Positions 26,655-36,000 of a stretch of DNA of 64,000 nucleotides are shown piece by piece (positions within the stretch are counted from its first letter, which is position 1; every line of letters starts with the position of its first letter). The stretch is from RGEC01 sp964475595 (GTDB taxonomy: Bacteria; Bacteroidota; Bacteroidia; NS11-12g; UBA955). The DNA lies in the NCBI GenBank assembly GCA_964475595.1, contig CAYYXG010000011.1:1-64000 (forward strand). Direction: 5' to 3'. A program made the translations under genes and the position numbers. Under the pieces are notes generated by a model. It searched no databases. It was not told the DNA's origin and was given only the letters and a program-made list of their open reading frames with translations.

Positions 26655-27290
26655 GTGAAAAATCTTAGAAAAGAACTATGGATTGCAGTGCTAATTTCAG
26701 CCTTCCCTGTAATTGTATTTTATTTTTTTCAGTTTAAGCATGGGCTTTCATACGCTTGGGGCCTTTTCCCGGGCGATTTAAAACACCTTCAGGGAATCAT
26801 CTTAATGCCTTTGGTTCATGCGGATTCGGTTCACCTCTGGGGTAATACCACACAATTGTTTTTTGGTCTTTTATTAATCTTAATTCATTATCAATCCTTA
26901 AGCAAGGCGATTTTGCCGTCGCTGTGGTTTCTTGCCGGTTTACTCCTCTTTTTTATGGGGAATCAGGGAACCGTACATATTGGTAGCAGTGGTGTTATTT
27001 ATGCAATATACAGCTATCTGATTACGGCCGGCTTTAATGCCGGTAACAGACGTTTGCGACTCTTGTCTTTTATGTTACTAATGTACTATGGAAGTATGTT
27101 TTGGGGGATATTTCCCTGGCAGGAAAAAGTTTCTTGGGAAGGACATCTCTCAGGGGTAATAGCCGGCCTGTTTATGGCAATAATCTTAAGAGGGAGGTAC
27201 CGCCAATTTACCCGAGATGCAAGGCCGGTTTGGTTTATGGAATCTGACAATAGGGTAGACCCCTACGCCCGTTTTGACAAAAAGTCTTAA
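26655..27290 (+). CDS. Rhomboid-family intramembrane serine protease
   Basis: 211 aa from GTG 26655, six predicted membrane helices. The catalytic dyad is visible: Ser112 in GSSG (HIGSSGVIYA) and His164 in GHLSGVIAG. The HADSVHLWGNTTQL segment matches the HxxxxHLxxN motif of helix 2. It cleaves membrane proteins within or next to the bilayer; its targets are unknown. Its TAA overlaps the convergent nucleoside transporter stop by four bases (TTAA). Confidence 0.9.
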   Translation: MKNLRKELWIAVLISAFPVIVFYFFQFKHGLSYAWGLFPGDLKHLQGIILMPLVHADSVHLWGNTTQLFFGLLLILIHYQSLSKAILPSLWFLAGLLLFFMGNQGTVHIGSSGVIYAIYSYLITAGFNAGNRRLRLLSFMLLMYYGSMFWGIFPWQEKVSWEGHLSGVIAGLFMAIILRGRYRQFTRDARPVWFMESDNRVDPYARFDKKS

Positions 27291-28543
27291 TGCACAATAG
27301 AAATGGGCATCTCTTTTTTGGGCTCATCTTTGAATAGGAACAAAAAAAGTAGTGCCGTAACCAAAGCATATCCGGAAAAGCCCAACCATAAAGCAGGCCA
27401 GTCCTTTTCACCTCCGTGCATGTAGAATCGATCTATCAACCAACCGCTGGTTTTGCTGCCCAAAAATGCACCTACGCCATTGGTCATCATCATAAACAAT
27501 CCTTGTGCGCTGGCCCGTATCCCTGAATCGGTATTGGTTTCTATGAATAATGATCCTGAAATATTGAAAAAATCAAAGGCCATTCCATACACGATGCAGC
27601 TCAGTATGATCATCCATAATCCTTCCGCAGGATTGCCAAATGAAAACAGCCCAAATCTCAACACCCATGCAAACATCGCAAATAGCATCACCTTTTTTAT
27701 GCCAAATCGCTTCAGGAAGAAGGGTATCGCCAAGATAAACAACGTTTCCGATACTTGAGATATTGACATGATGATGGTGGAGTATTTCACCACGAAGGAT
27801 TCCGGGCCATATAGCGGATTGTTTTTGAAATCATCAAGAAAGGTATCGCCATACATATTGGTAAGCTGAAGCGCCGCACCCAGTAACATGGAGAAGATGA
27901 AAAACAACGCCATTCTGTATCGGGCAAACAGTTTGAATGCATCCAGGCCGAGCTGTGAAAAGATGTTATTATTGCCTGACTTGGCGTTTGACGGTTTGCA
28001 GGCAGGAAGTGTAAACGCATACATTCCCAATCCTATAGCTGCTGTTCCTGCTATTAAAAATTGATTGGCATTGGCCTTGCTGCCTGTGAGGTTGGTCACC
28101 CACATGGCTACAATAAATCCAATCGTGCCCCAAACCCTGATTGGCGGAAACATATTGATTACATCATACCCTCTTTGGGTAAGCAATGTATATGAGATGG
28201 AATTGGATAAGGATATGGTGGGCATATAGCAAAACATGGCGGCCATAATCAACCAGTATAATTCATCTGCTGTTTGCATTTCCGGCACCAGCCAAAGGAG
28301 TGCTCCATACATAATCTGCAATATTCCGTATAGCCGCTCAGCATTCATCCACCGGTCTGCAATAATGCCTGTAATGGCCGGCATGATAATAGAGGATATG
28401 GCCAGGGTGGAGAAAATAGCCCCAAACTGCTCACCACTGCCCAGGTTATTGCCGAAGAAATACGTTCCAATAGTGATGAGCCATGCACCCCACACAAAGA
28501 ATTGCATAAAGCTGAGTAAGATTAGACGGAAGCGGATATCCAT
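27287..28543 (-). CDS. Nucleoside:H+ symporter, MFS (NupG/XapB-like)
   Basis: 418 aa, twelve predicted helices. The N-terminus MDIRFRLILLSFMQFFVWGAW and the helix 2 region ISSIIMPAITGIIADRW are characteristic of the NupG family, with FMMMTNGVGAFLGSKTSGWLID in the second half. It imports nucleosides across the inner membrane using the proton gradient. A near -7 box (TATTTTCG) ends five bases before the ATG, enclosed in a perfect 7-bp inverted repeat. gmhA lies upstream on the same strand. Confidence 0.88.
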   Translation of the reverse strand: MDIRFRLILLSFMQFFVWGAWLITIGTYFFGNNLGSGEQFGAIFSTLAISSIIMPAITGIIADRWMNAERLYGILQIMYGALLWLVPEMQTADELYWLIMAAMFCYMPTISLSNSISYTLLTQRGYDVINMFPPIRVWGTIGFIVAMWVTNLTGSKANANQFLIAGTAAIGLGMYAFTLPACKPSNAKSGNNNIFSQLGLDAFKLFARYRMALFFIFSMLLGAALQLTNMYGDTFLDDFKNNPLYGPESFVVKYSTIIMSISQVSETLFILAIPFFLKRFGIKKVMLFAMFAWVLRFGLFSFGNPAEGLWMIILSCIVYGMAFDFFNISGSLFIETNTDSGIRASAQGLFMMMTNGVGAFLGSKTSGWLIDRFYMHGGEKDWPALWLGFSGYALVTALLFLFLFKDEPKKEMPISIVH

Positions 28544-28570
28544 GCAGGCGAAAATATCATATTGCCTGCA
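28543..28570. repeat. Inverted repeat over the nupG-like start region
   Basis: TGCAGGC at 28543-28549 and GCCTGCA at 28564-28570 are perfect arms around 14 bases holding the promoter-like TATTTTCG. No T run follows, so an operator or mRNA hairpin is more likely than a terminator. Confidence 0.5.
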
Positions 28571-28582
28571 TAAAACAATACA

Positions 28583-29161
28583 TTACCTTAAAACCCGTTG
28601 TTCTATGCTGTCAATCAATGCATGAATGACTTTGATATGGATTTCCTGCGCACGATCGGCAAACTCAGATTTAGGGGCCCTGATTTCTACATCGCATAAA
28701 GGAGCCATTTGGCCACCATCCTTTCCGGTTAGGCCTATTATTTTCATCCCCTGATTTTTTGCAGCTTCCATGGCCAGTATCACGTTGCGGCTGTTACCAC
28801 TGCTGCTGATTCCAAGTAAAACATCACCGGGTTTGCCCAGACCTTCCACGTATCGGCTGAAAATAAATTCATAGCCATAATCATTTCCCACACAGCTAAT
28901 ATGGCTTGGATCGCTAATGGCTAAAGCGGCCAGAGCCCTTCGATTGCCGCGATAGCGACCGCTAAGTTCCTCTGCAAAATGCATGGCATCGCAGTGACTG
29001 CCCCCATTGCCGCAACTGATTATTTTTCCGCCATTAAGCAGACAGTCTGCCATCATGGAGGCCGCATGTTCTATGTGCTCGAGGTTCTTCTGATCCTCCA
29101 TGAACAAACGAAGCGTTTCGGCCGCTTCGGTAAAATGCTGTTTGATTCGTTCCAGTGTCAT
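28583..29161 (-). CDS. gmhA: Phosphoheptose isomerase (sedoheptulose-7-phosphate isomerase)
   Basis: 192 aa, the same length as E. coli GmhA. A SIS domain with CGNGGSHCDAMHFAEELSGRY, ISCVGNDYGYEF, GISSSGNSRNV and the C-terminal EIHIKVIHALIDSIEQ. The His and Glu ligands for zinc and the active site fit. It makes glycero-manno-heptose 7-phosphate for lipopolysaccharide or S-layer heptose. DiaA-type paralogues are similar but shorter of the RYRGNRRALAA stretch. The ATG overlaps the dsbD stop (ATGA). Confidence 0.92.
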   Translation of the reverse strand: MTLERIKQHFTEAAETLRLFMEDQKNLEHIEHAASMMADCLLNGGKIISCGNGGSHCDAMHFAEELSGRYRGNRRALAALAISDPSHISCVGNDYGYEFIFSRYVEGLGKPGDVLLGISSSGNSRNVILAMEAAKNQGMKIIGLTGKDGGQMAPLCDVEIRAPKSEFADRAQEIHIKVIHALIDSIEQRVLR

Positions 29162-31272
29162 GGCTGCATTCTTTTAAATTCGCTAATCCCATTTTGCAGA
29201 AACACCTTGAATTTTTCTGCCTTATAGTCGAAGGTTTCGGCACTTCCCGGGTGCTGCAGTAATACTTCATCCCCTGTCATAAGCACATACAGAGGCTGAC
29301 TGTTGCTGTTGAAATAACAGGCCTGAATCTCAGCATTCTTTTCGCCTACAGTTTTAATAATTTTTTCTGAAAACTTCCCTTTGAATTGCTCAGATTCGCT
29401 CAGTTTAATCTTTTTGTCATCCACGTATAAAGAGACAACCACATAATCATTCTTCAAAATTTTCAGTACTTCCGGGTTGCTCCAAACTTTTTCTTCCATC
29501 TTGCGACAATTAACGCAGCCATGACCGGTGAAATCGATGAAAAGGGGTTTTTTCTGGGCTTTGGCGCATGCCAGCGCCTCTTCATAGTCAAAATAACCCT
29601 GAATTCCGTGGGGAATATGCAATTCTCCGGCGTATTTGGGCGTATTGCAGTTTTCTGCATTCACTTCTGTATCGCTAGATTCACTGCCAAGTCGGAAGTC
29701 CTGGGTGTGCATCGGGGGCAAATAACCGGCCAACGATTTGAGCGGCGCACCCCATAGTCCGGGTATTAAATATACCACAAATGACCATGTGGCAATCACC
29801 AGCATCAAACGGGTAACCGACCAGTAGGGGATGTCGCTGTCATGAGAAAACTTGATTTTTCCCATGAGGTAAATGGCCATTAGCGAAAAAATAACAATCC
29901 ATAGGGCCAGGTAAATTTCCCGGTCCAGTAACCCCCAATGATAGGTTTGGTCTGCCGTGCTCAAAAATTTAAGGGCAAATGCCAGTTCAATAAATCCTAA
30001 CACTACCTTTACACTATTTAGCCAGCCACCACTTTTTGGCAAGCTTTTCATATAACTGGGAAAGATTACCAAGAGGCCAAAGGGGAGGGCGAATGCCAGC
30101 GAAAAGCCCAACATGGCAATGATGGGAGTACTAAGACCGCCTTTGGCACTTTCCACCAAAACCGTCCCAACAATAGGGCCGGTGCACGAAAAAGAAACGA
30201 GCGCTATGGTAAGGGCCATGAATACCGGGCCGGCAATACCGCCCTTATCGGCTTTTTTATCAATGGCATTTACCCACGATGCCGGTAATACCAGTTCGAA
30301 GGCCCCAAAGAAGCTGGCCGCAAAAATGATAAAAATGACGAAAAAGAATACGTTGGGAATCCAATGCGTGCTAAGCCAGTTGGCCGCATCAGGTCCTACC
30401 AGCTTGCTTACCAATGTGCCAATGATTACATATATAAGGATGATGGCGCCGGCAAATACAAAACCGTCTCGTACCGATTTTTTCTTATCTTCATTTTTTA
30501 AGAAAAAGGCCACCGTCATGGGAATCATGGGGAATACGCATGGGGTAAGCAGGGCCAGCAATCCTGAGGTAAATGCCAGCCAAAATACCAGCCCAAGCCC
30601 TTTGTTTGCGGTTTCGTTTTTGGCACTGCCCAGATTGCCCTTATACTTAAGTTCAGTACAGTTGCCTGATCCGGATTTATAGGAAGATTTTACCCCTGAT
30701 TTTCGGGTTGCTAAAGTATCTATGAGATTAGTATCTTTTGTTGTATCTTCGTTAATTGTTGGTGTTAATACTTCCTCAGCAGGTCCTTCGCAAGTGACAG
30801 GATTGATGGCTTCCAGGGTTTCTTCTATTTTCACACACTGACTTTCATCGCACATCTGACCACTGAAATTGCACACCAGTTTTTGTATGTTGCCGGTGAC
30901 TTTAATTTTTTGTTTGAAAATGGCTTTGGCCGGAAAAACCCCCGTTTTGCAATTGATTTTGTCTAATTCCGCCAGCTCGTCAGTTTTCATTTCATCGCCA
31001 ATGCCTACACATTTGCCCACCGGCACAAAATGGTCTCCGCTAAAGGTAATTGACGCCCTGGTATAACCCACATCTTCGGCGCAGGTGGTTTTTTCGCTGT
31101 ATATATGCATACCGGGTGCCGGAGACAGGCTAATGGTAACCTCAACGAGATCCCCTGTTTTAACCTTGGTTGCGGAAAAAGTCACACTTTTCGCAGTGGG
31201 CTTTTTCATTTGTCCGGATAGGGGGAACGCAATGAACGATACTAAAAGGACGATGTAAGACTGTATTTTCAT
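29158..31272 (-). CDS. dsbD: DsbD-type thiol:disulfide interchange protein
   Basis: 704 aa from ATG 31272, where a clear signal peptide begins (MKIQSYIVLLVSFIAF). The open frame extends upstream to 31605 but that part has no signal or homology. A periplasmic alpha domain (about 25-180) is followed by a linker. Eight membrane helices (about 225-520) carry the redox cysteines LLTPCVFPMIP and SFSCTGPIVG. A C-terminal thioredoxin domain has GHGCVNCRKME near 583-593. It passes electrons from cytoplasmic thioredoxin to envelope proteins. The gene is translationally coupled to gmhA. Confidence 0.93.
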   Translation of the reverse strand: MKIQSYIVLLVSFIAFPLSGQMKKPTAKSVTFSATKVKTGDLVEVTISLSPAPGMHIYSEKTTCAEDVGYTRASITFSGDHFVPVGKCVGIGDEMKTDELAELDKINCKTGVFPAKAIFKQKIKVTGNIQKLVCNFSGQMCDESQCVKIEETLEAINPVTCEGPAEEVLTPTINEDTTKDTNLIDTLATRKSGVKSSYKSGSGNCTELKYKGNLGSAKNETANKGLGLVFWLAFTSGLLALLTPCVFPMIPMTVAFFLKNEDKKKSVRDGFVFAGAIILIYVIIGTLVSKLVGPDAANWLSTHWIPNVFFFVIFIIFAASFFGAFELVLPASWVNAIDKKADKGGIAGPVFMALTIALVSFSCTGPIVGTVLVESAKGGLSTPIIAMLGFSLAFALPFGLLVIFPSYMKSLPKSGGWLNSVKVVLGFIELAFALKFLSTADQTYHWGLLDREIYLALWIVIFSLMAIYLMGKIKFSHDSDIPYWSVTRLMLVIATWSFVVYLIPGLWGAPLKSLAGYLPPMHTQDFRLGSESSDTEVNAENCNTPKYAGELHIPHGIQGYFDYEEALACAKAQKKPLFIDFTGHGCVNCRKMEEKVWSNPEVLKILKNDYVVVSLYVDDKKIKLSESEQFKGKFSEKIIKTVGEKNAEIQACYFNSNSQPLYVLMTGDEVLLQHPGSAETFDYKAEKFKVFLQNGISEFKRMQP

Positions 31273-31311
31273 GTATTTACTGCAAAAAAACGGAATTTCT
31301 CGGACTATTCG

Positions 31312-31340
31312 TGTAACAGGTGTAACACTATATGGTAACA
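31312..31340. repeat. Three GTAACA repeats between divergent dsbD and the LysM gene
   Basis: GTAACA occurs at 31313, 31322 and 31335; the first two lie within a TGTAACA-N2-TGTAACA direct repeat. Placed between two divergent genes, they could be a regulator binding site. Confidence 0.35.
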
Positions 31341-31424
31341 AACAGATGTGAATTAACCCCATTCCGTTGCATGGCTTATGCACTTTTGTGTGAAAAAGAA
31401 TAGATGCTTTGTTTTTTCGTTCTA

Positions 31425-31432
31425 TATTTTTG
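31425..31432 (+). promoter_or_regulatory. -7 box TATTTTTG of the LysM glucosaminidase gene
   Basis: An exact TAnnTTTG match ending eight bases before the ATG at 31441. It lies inside the longer alternative frame that begins at 31378, which supports the shorter start. Confidence 0.6.
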
Positions 31433-31440
31433 AATATACC

Positions 31441-32895
31441 ATGGGTATTTTTCGTTACACATTGCTGCTCACTTTGTATGGGTTTTTCTGCGCTGATATC
31501 ACAGCCCAAAAGATGAATACAAACCAATACATAGAGGAGTTTAAGTTCGCTGCGATGCAGGAAATGAAGATTTATGGAATCCCTGCTTCGGTTACCCTTG
31601 CCCAAGGAATATTAGAAAGTGCGAGCGGAAATAGCAAGTTGGCCAAAGATTGCAACAATCATTTTGGGATAAAATGTCGTAAAAACTGGACAGGCAATTT
31701 TTGCCTGGCAGATGATGATGCACAAGATGAATGTTTTAGGGGGTATGGCTCAGCCATGGAGAGTTATCGTGACCATAGTCTTTTTCTAAAAGGGGCCTCC
31801 CGGTATGATTTTTTGTTCAGTTTGCCCACTACCGATTATAAGGCATGGGCACACGGACTCAGGCAGGCGGGCTATGCTACCAACCCGGCCTATGGCAATA
31901 TTATCATCAGCGTGGTAGAACGGTATCGTCTTTCTATGTATGACAGCATGACGATTTTAGGAGAAGATTACAATTCCCCTGATACTGCCGCCAGCAGGCT
32001 CATACAAAAGCATGGTTTGCCTGCGGTTATTGCCTTGAAAAACCAAAAACCGGAAGACATTGCAAAGCTCTATGATATGGGTTCCTGGCAGATCTATAAA
32101 TACAACGATTTAAAGAATGGAGAAGAACTGAAGCCGGGTGAAATTATTTACCTAAAACCCAAAAAGCGCAAAGCCACTGAGGATTTTCATACTGTTAAGG
32201 AGGGAGAAACCCTGCGTGATATCAGCCAGTTGCATGCGGTTAAACTAAAAAAACTGGAGAAATTCAATCAAATTGTGGCTTCAAAACCCCTTAAGCCGGG
32301 CGAAATCATTTACCTCCGTGAGAAAAAAATGAAGGATTCCTTGAAAAATGTGGAAAACGCGGCAAAATCTGAAGCCCACACAGAAAAAGATTCTGTCATT
32401 AGGATTGTGAAGGAGGGTGATACGTGGCAAACCATAGGCAACCAAAATGGAAAGCGGCCTGAGGACTTGAAAAAAATAAACGCCGGAATAGAACAACCGG
32501 TCCCGGGGCAAGTGGTGCTTATTACTTCGGAAAATACCACCGACAAAACCATTTCTGATGTTGCTACCCCAGCCAGCACCATCAAGTTTCATGCTGTGAT
32601 TAAAGGCGAGACCGTATTCAGTATATCTCGATTGTATAAAATTTCGCCGGATTCGCTGGTAAAGTGGAACAAAATTGAAGCCAATGCCATTAGGGTGGGG
32701 CAGGAGTTAAGGGTTCATAGCCCGATCACAAGAGGTCAAGTTAAACAAAATCAAATACATACCGTAGCTGCCGGCGAAACCTTATACCAGATTTCCAGAA
32801 AGTATGGCGTTTCTGTGGCCGATTTACAGCAACAAAATGGCCTGAAAGGCAATGAAATTAAGGTTGGACAGAAGATTGTGATTAAGCAGGATTGA
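31441..32895 (+). CDS. Secreted glucosaminidase with LysM repeats
   Basis: 484 aa from ATG 31441, which begins a proper signal peptide (ends ADITAQ). The glucosaminidase domain (about 25-170) is FlgJ/Auto-like, with the catalytic glutamate in TLAQGILESASGNSKLA and HFGIKC. A degenerate LysM-like segment follows (about 190-245). Four LysM domains follow at about 248-296, 320-365, 381-429 and 438-484. LysM binds peptidoglycan glycan strands, so the protein most likely trims peptidoglycan in the periplasm during growth or division. It is divergent from dsbD. Confidence 0.9.
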   Translation: MGIFRYTLLLTLYGFFCADITAQKMNTNQYIEEFKFAAMQEMKIYGIPASVTLAQGILESASGNSKLAKDCNNHFGIKCRKNWTGNFCLADDDAQDECFRGYGSAMESYRDHSLFLKGASRYDFLFSLPTTDYKAWAHGLRQAGYATNPAYGNIIISVVERYRLSMYDSMTILGEDYNSPDTAASRLIQKHGLPAVIALKNQKPEDIAKLYDMGSWQIYKYNDLKNGEELKPGEIIYLKPKKRKATEDFHTVKEGETLRDISQLHAVKLKKLEKFNQIVASKPLKPGEIIYLREKKMKDSLKNVENAAKSEAHTEKDSVIRIVKEGDTWQTIGNQNGKRPEDLKKINAGIEQPVPGQVVLITSENTTDKTISDVATPASTIKFHAVIKGETVFSISRLYKISPDSLVKWNKIEANAIRVGQELRVHSPITRGQVKQNQIHTVAAGETLYQISRKYGVSVADLQQQNGLKGNEIKVGQKIVIKQD

Positions 32896-32991
32896 GGACA
32901 GCTTAATAGAAAAGTCATATTTCTGTCATAAGCGGAAACATTTTTTTAAAATTTATGCAACCTTTGGGGGGTATGGCGTCTTTTTTTTAGC

Positions 32992-32999
32992 TATAATTG
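32992..32999 (+). promoter_or_regulatory. Probable -7 box TATAATTG of giant adhesin copy 1
   Basis: One mismatch to TAnnTTTG, 26 bases before the ATG. The same variant octamer precedes copy 3. The nearest TTTG upstream (32963-32966) is 25 bases away, longer than usual. Confidence 0.4.
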
Positions 33000-33025
33000 C
33001 AACAACTACATTTAATTTTCATACT

Positions 33026-36000
33026 ATGAAGCTAACAATTACCAAAATCACCAGAGCGCTAGGCCTTATGGGCATTGGCTTTCTGGCCATGATGCCGGGT
33101 GGTTCAAAGGGGCAAATCTGCACCGCAACGAACTCCTGGGGTTGTGGACACAATTACGGTGGAAACATCGTAGAAATCAAAATCAGTGACAATGGCGGAA
33201 CGCTCGCAAGCTATTCCGGCCTGGCTTGTTCCACCACTTCAGCAACCAACAACGTTCTGGTTAATTCAGGTAATCCTATCGACATTACTGCCGGTCAGGA
33301 TCTTACCCTGGAAATTACCGGTTCGGTTGATGCCTATGGCTGGGGTTACCTCACCCGTGTGGGTATCTGGCTTGACTACGATCGCAACAACAGCTTCTCT
33401 GCTGCTGAGTGTATCGCCAGTCCTTCCAGCGGTCCCTGGGCTTCCATTGGTACCACAGCGGTAAAATCTACCCTGAAGTTGCCATGTTGGTCAGCTACCG
33501 GTGCCAGCACCATGCGTTTCCGTGGGTTTTACTATTATTCAACTGTAAATACCAACATGGGTTGCGGTACTCAAAGTACTTACGGTAACATTATTGACGT
33601 AGCTGTGAATCTTAAGGTGGGCTCTCCTCCTGTGGCCAACTTCATTGTTCCTACGGGTCCTAACTATGAAAACACCACCATTAAATTCAATGCGGCAAAC
33701 CCCAATTCTGCTTACACTTACACCTGGACCTATTCAGGGCCTAATGTAACTCCGGTTTCTACCAGCGGAACGGTTGGTCGTGCCATTTGGACTCCGCCTT
33801 CTACTCCTGCTACCTTCGACGTGAACATGCTAGTAAGTTATTGTGGTATCAAAGATTCAATTTCTAAATCAGTTACCATTGTTAGTCCTATTAACGTACC
33901 TACTGCTGACTTTATCGCCAAAGCGAATTCTGTAGAAATATACTATGATGCGGAAATGTTGGATCTATCCACCAACGGTGCCTACAAATGGAGCTGGGAA
34001 GCTACTTCTCCTTTTGGTTCTGTATACACAAGCACGGCTCAAAATGCCAAATTCTTCCTTGATGAAATCGGTAAGTGGGATTTCTGCTTAACTGCTGAAA
34101 ACAGCAAGGGTGCTTCTACCAAGACTTGTAAGTCTCAATATGTAGAATGTACGCCTCCTTCAGAGTTCTACATTGGTATTACTACCCTCGGAGAAAACAA
34201 AAAAGGTACCTTGTATGATCACGCCGGTCCTACTGCTAACTACAGCAGCAACCGTAAAACCAGCATCGATTATTTCAAAATCCTTCCTTGCGGTGCCAAA
34301 GAAATTCGTTTGAAATTCAAACAAATTCGTTTCGCTGACGTTAATGACCGTCTCCGCATCTACGATGCAGGTCAGGCAGACGCTAATAAAGAATTGACTC
34401 CTGCCGGTGGTATCAACAGTACCAACCAGGCTACTTATCGCAGTTCAACATTCACTGCCAAGAGCGGTGCAATGTACATCACATTCGAATCGAATGCTTC
34501 TGGCCAGGATTCTGGTTTCATCGCTACCTGGGATTCTGATTTGGCTCCGCCCGTTCTGCCCAATCCTTCTTGGTCTACCATGTACAATCCTGCCGCCATT
34601 GGCACTTTGGTAGAGTTTGAAAACACTTCATCTGATGTACAGGGTGCACCTGCTTGGGAATGGAGCATTGATGGAAATCCTGAGTCTGTTTCAGAAACCT
34701 TTAACCGTGTATTCCCCGCTGATGGTACTTACAATGTATGTCTTTCAGCTGCCACCTGTAATGGTGCAGACACTTTCTGCAAAACCATTGATATCGTAAC
34801 TCCTATCACAGCCGGTTCACTGGATTTCACCGCCAGCAACGTTCGTCCTGATGCAGGTAAGACCGTAGATTTCACTATCAGCTCTGATTATGCTACCAAC
34901 TTCGAGTGGAACATTTTCCCAACTACTTACACTGTAGTTTCTGGTTCTTTGAATGGTACCAGCAAGAAATTGTCTCTGCGTTTTGACCAGGGTGGATGCT
35001 ACACTTTCACACTGAAAGGTTGGAATGCTGCTGAAAATCCTGCAGGTGCTACTGAGAAAAAGGTAATTAAGAACAAATACGTTTGCGCGCTTAACTACTG
35101 CGTTCCGTTGGTTGACCTGGTAAGTTCTGACATCGGAATTAACAAAGTTACTTTGACCAAAGGTTCTACTACCCTTATTAATAATGAGACAACCAGTGGC
35201 GAGAAGGCATATTCTGATTTCACTGCAACCTTGTCAGCTACTTTGACTTTCGGAGCTTCATATACTTTAGATGTAGCCCGTTTGACCAACAGCAACAGTC
35301 TGAACTACAAAGCTTGGATTGACTTCAACGTTGACGGTGACTTCAACGATGCCGGTGAAGAAATCATGAACACTGGAATGATTAGCGGTTTGGATGCAAC
35401 AGTTACCTTTACTGTTCCCAATAAGTCTGCAAGCTTTGAAGGTAAATCACGCTTGCGTGTAGCCAGCAGCTATGGTAACTTCTCCAACACTCCTTGCGGT
35501 GTAAACACTGTTGGTGAGTTTGAAGATTATGGAATTACCCTTGCCAATGACGGTTCTGCTCCTGTTATCAACCTGATTGGTAAAGATACCTTGTATGTTG
35601 AGCGTACCGGTACTTCAAACGGTTGCTGGGCTGAAGTAGCTTATACCACTTACACTGCAACTGATGCAACTGAAGGTGATATGACTTCTAAAGTTAATGT
35701 TAACTCTGACCTGGATTGTACCATCCCCGGTATTTACAGCATTGAGTTCACTTTGTCTGATGCTTCCGGTAACAATGCAGTTACAAAACGTCGTACAGTT
35801 TATGTGGTACTTGACAGAACTGCACCAACTTTGACTTTGAATGGAAATGCCATTGAAACAGTTGAGCAGTGCGGTACTTACAACGAGCCCGGTGCAATTG
35901 CCACTGACGCCGTTGATGGTAACCTTTCTACCGCTGTGATTATTAGCGGATCTGTAAACACTTCTAAAGTAGGTGACTATGTGTTGACTTACACTGTAAG

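Noticed and set aside
30113..30682. 189-codon antisense frame inside dsbD
   Set aside because: It mirrors the transmembrane region of dsbD; the forward frame has clear redox motifs.
31273..31605. 111-residue N-terminal extension of DsbD
   Set aside because: It spans the divergent promoter region, enters the start of the neighbouring glucosaminidase gene, and lies before a perfect signal peptide at 31272.
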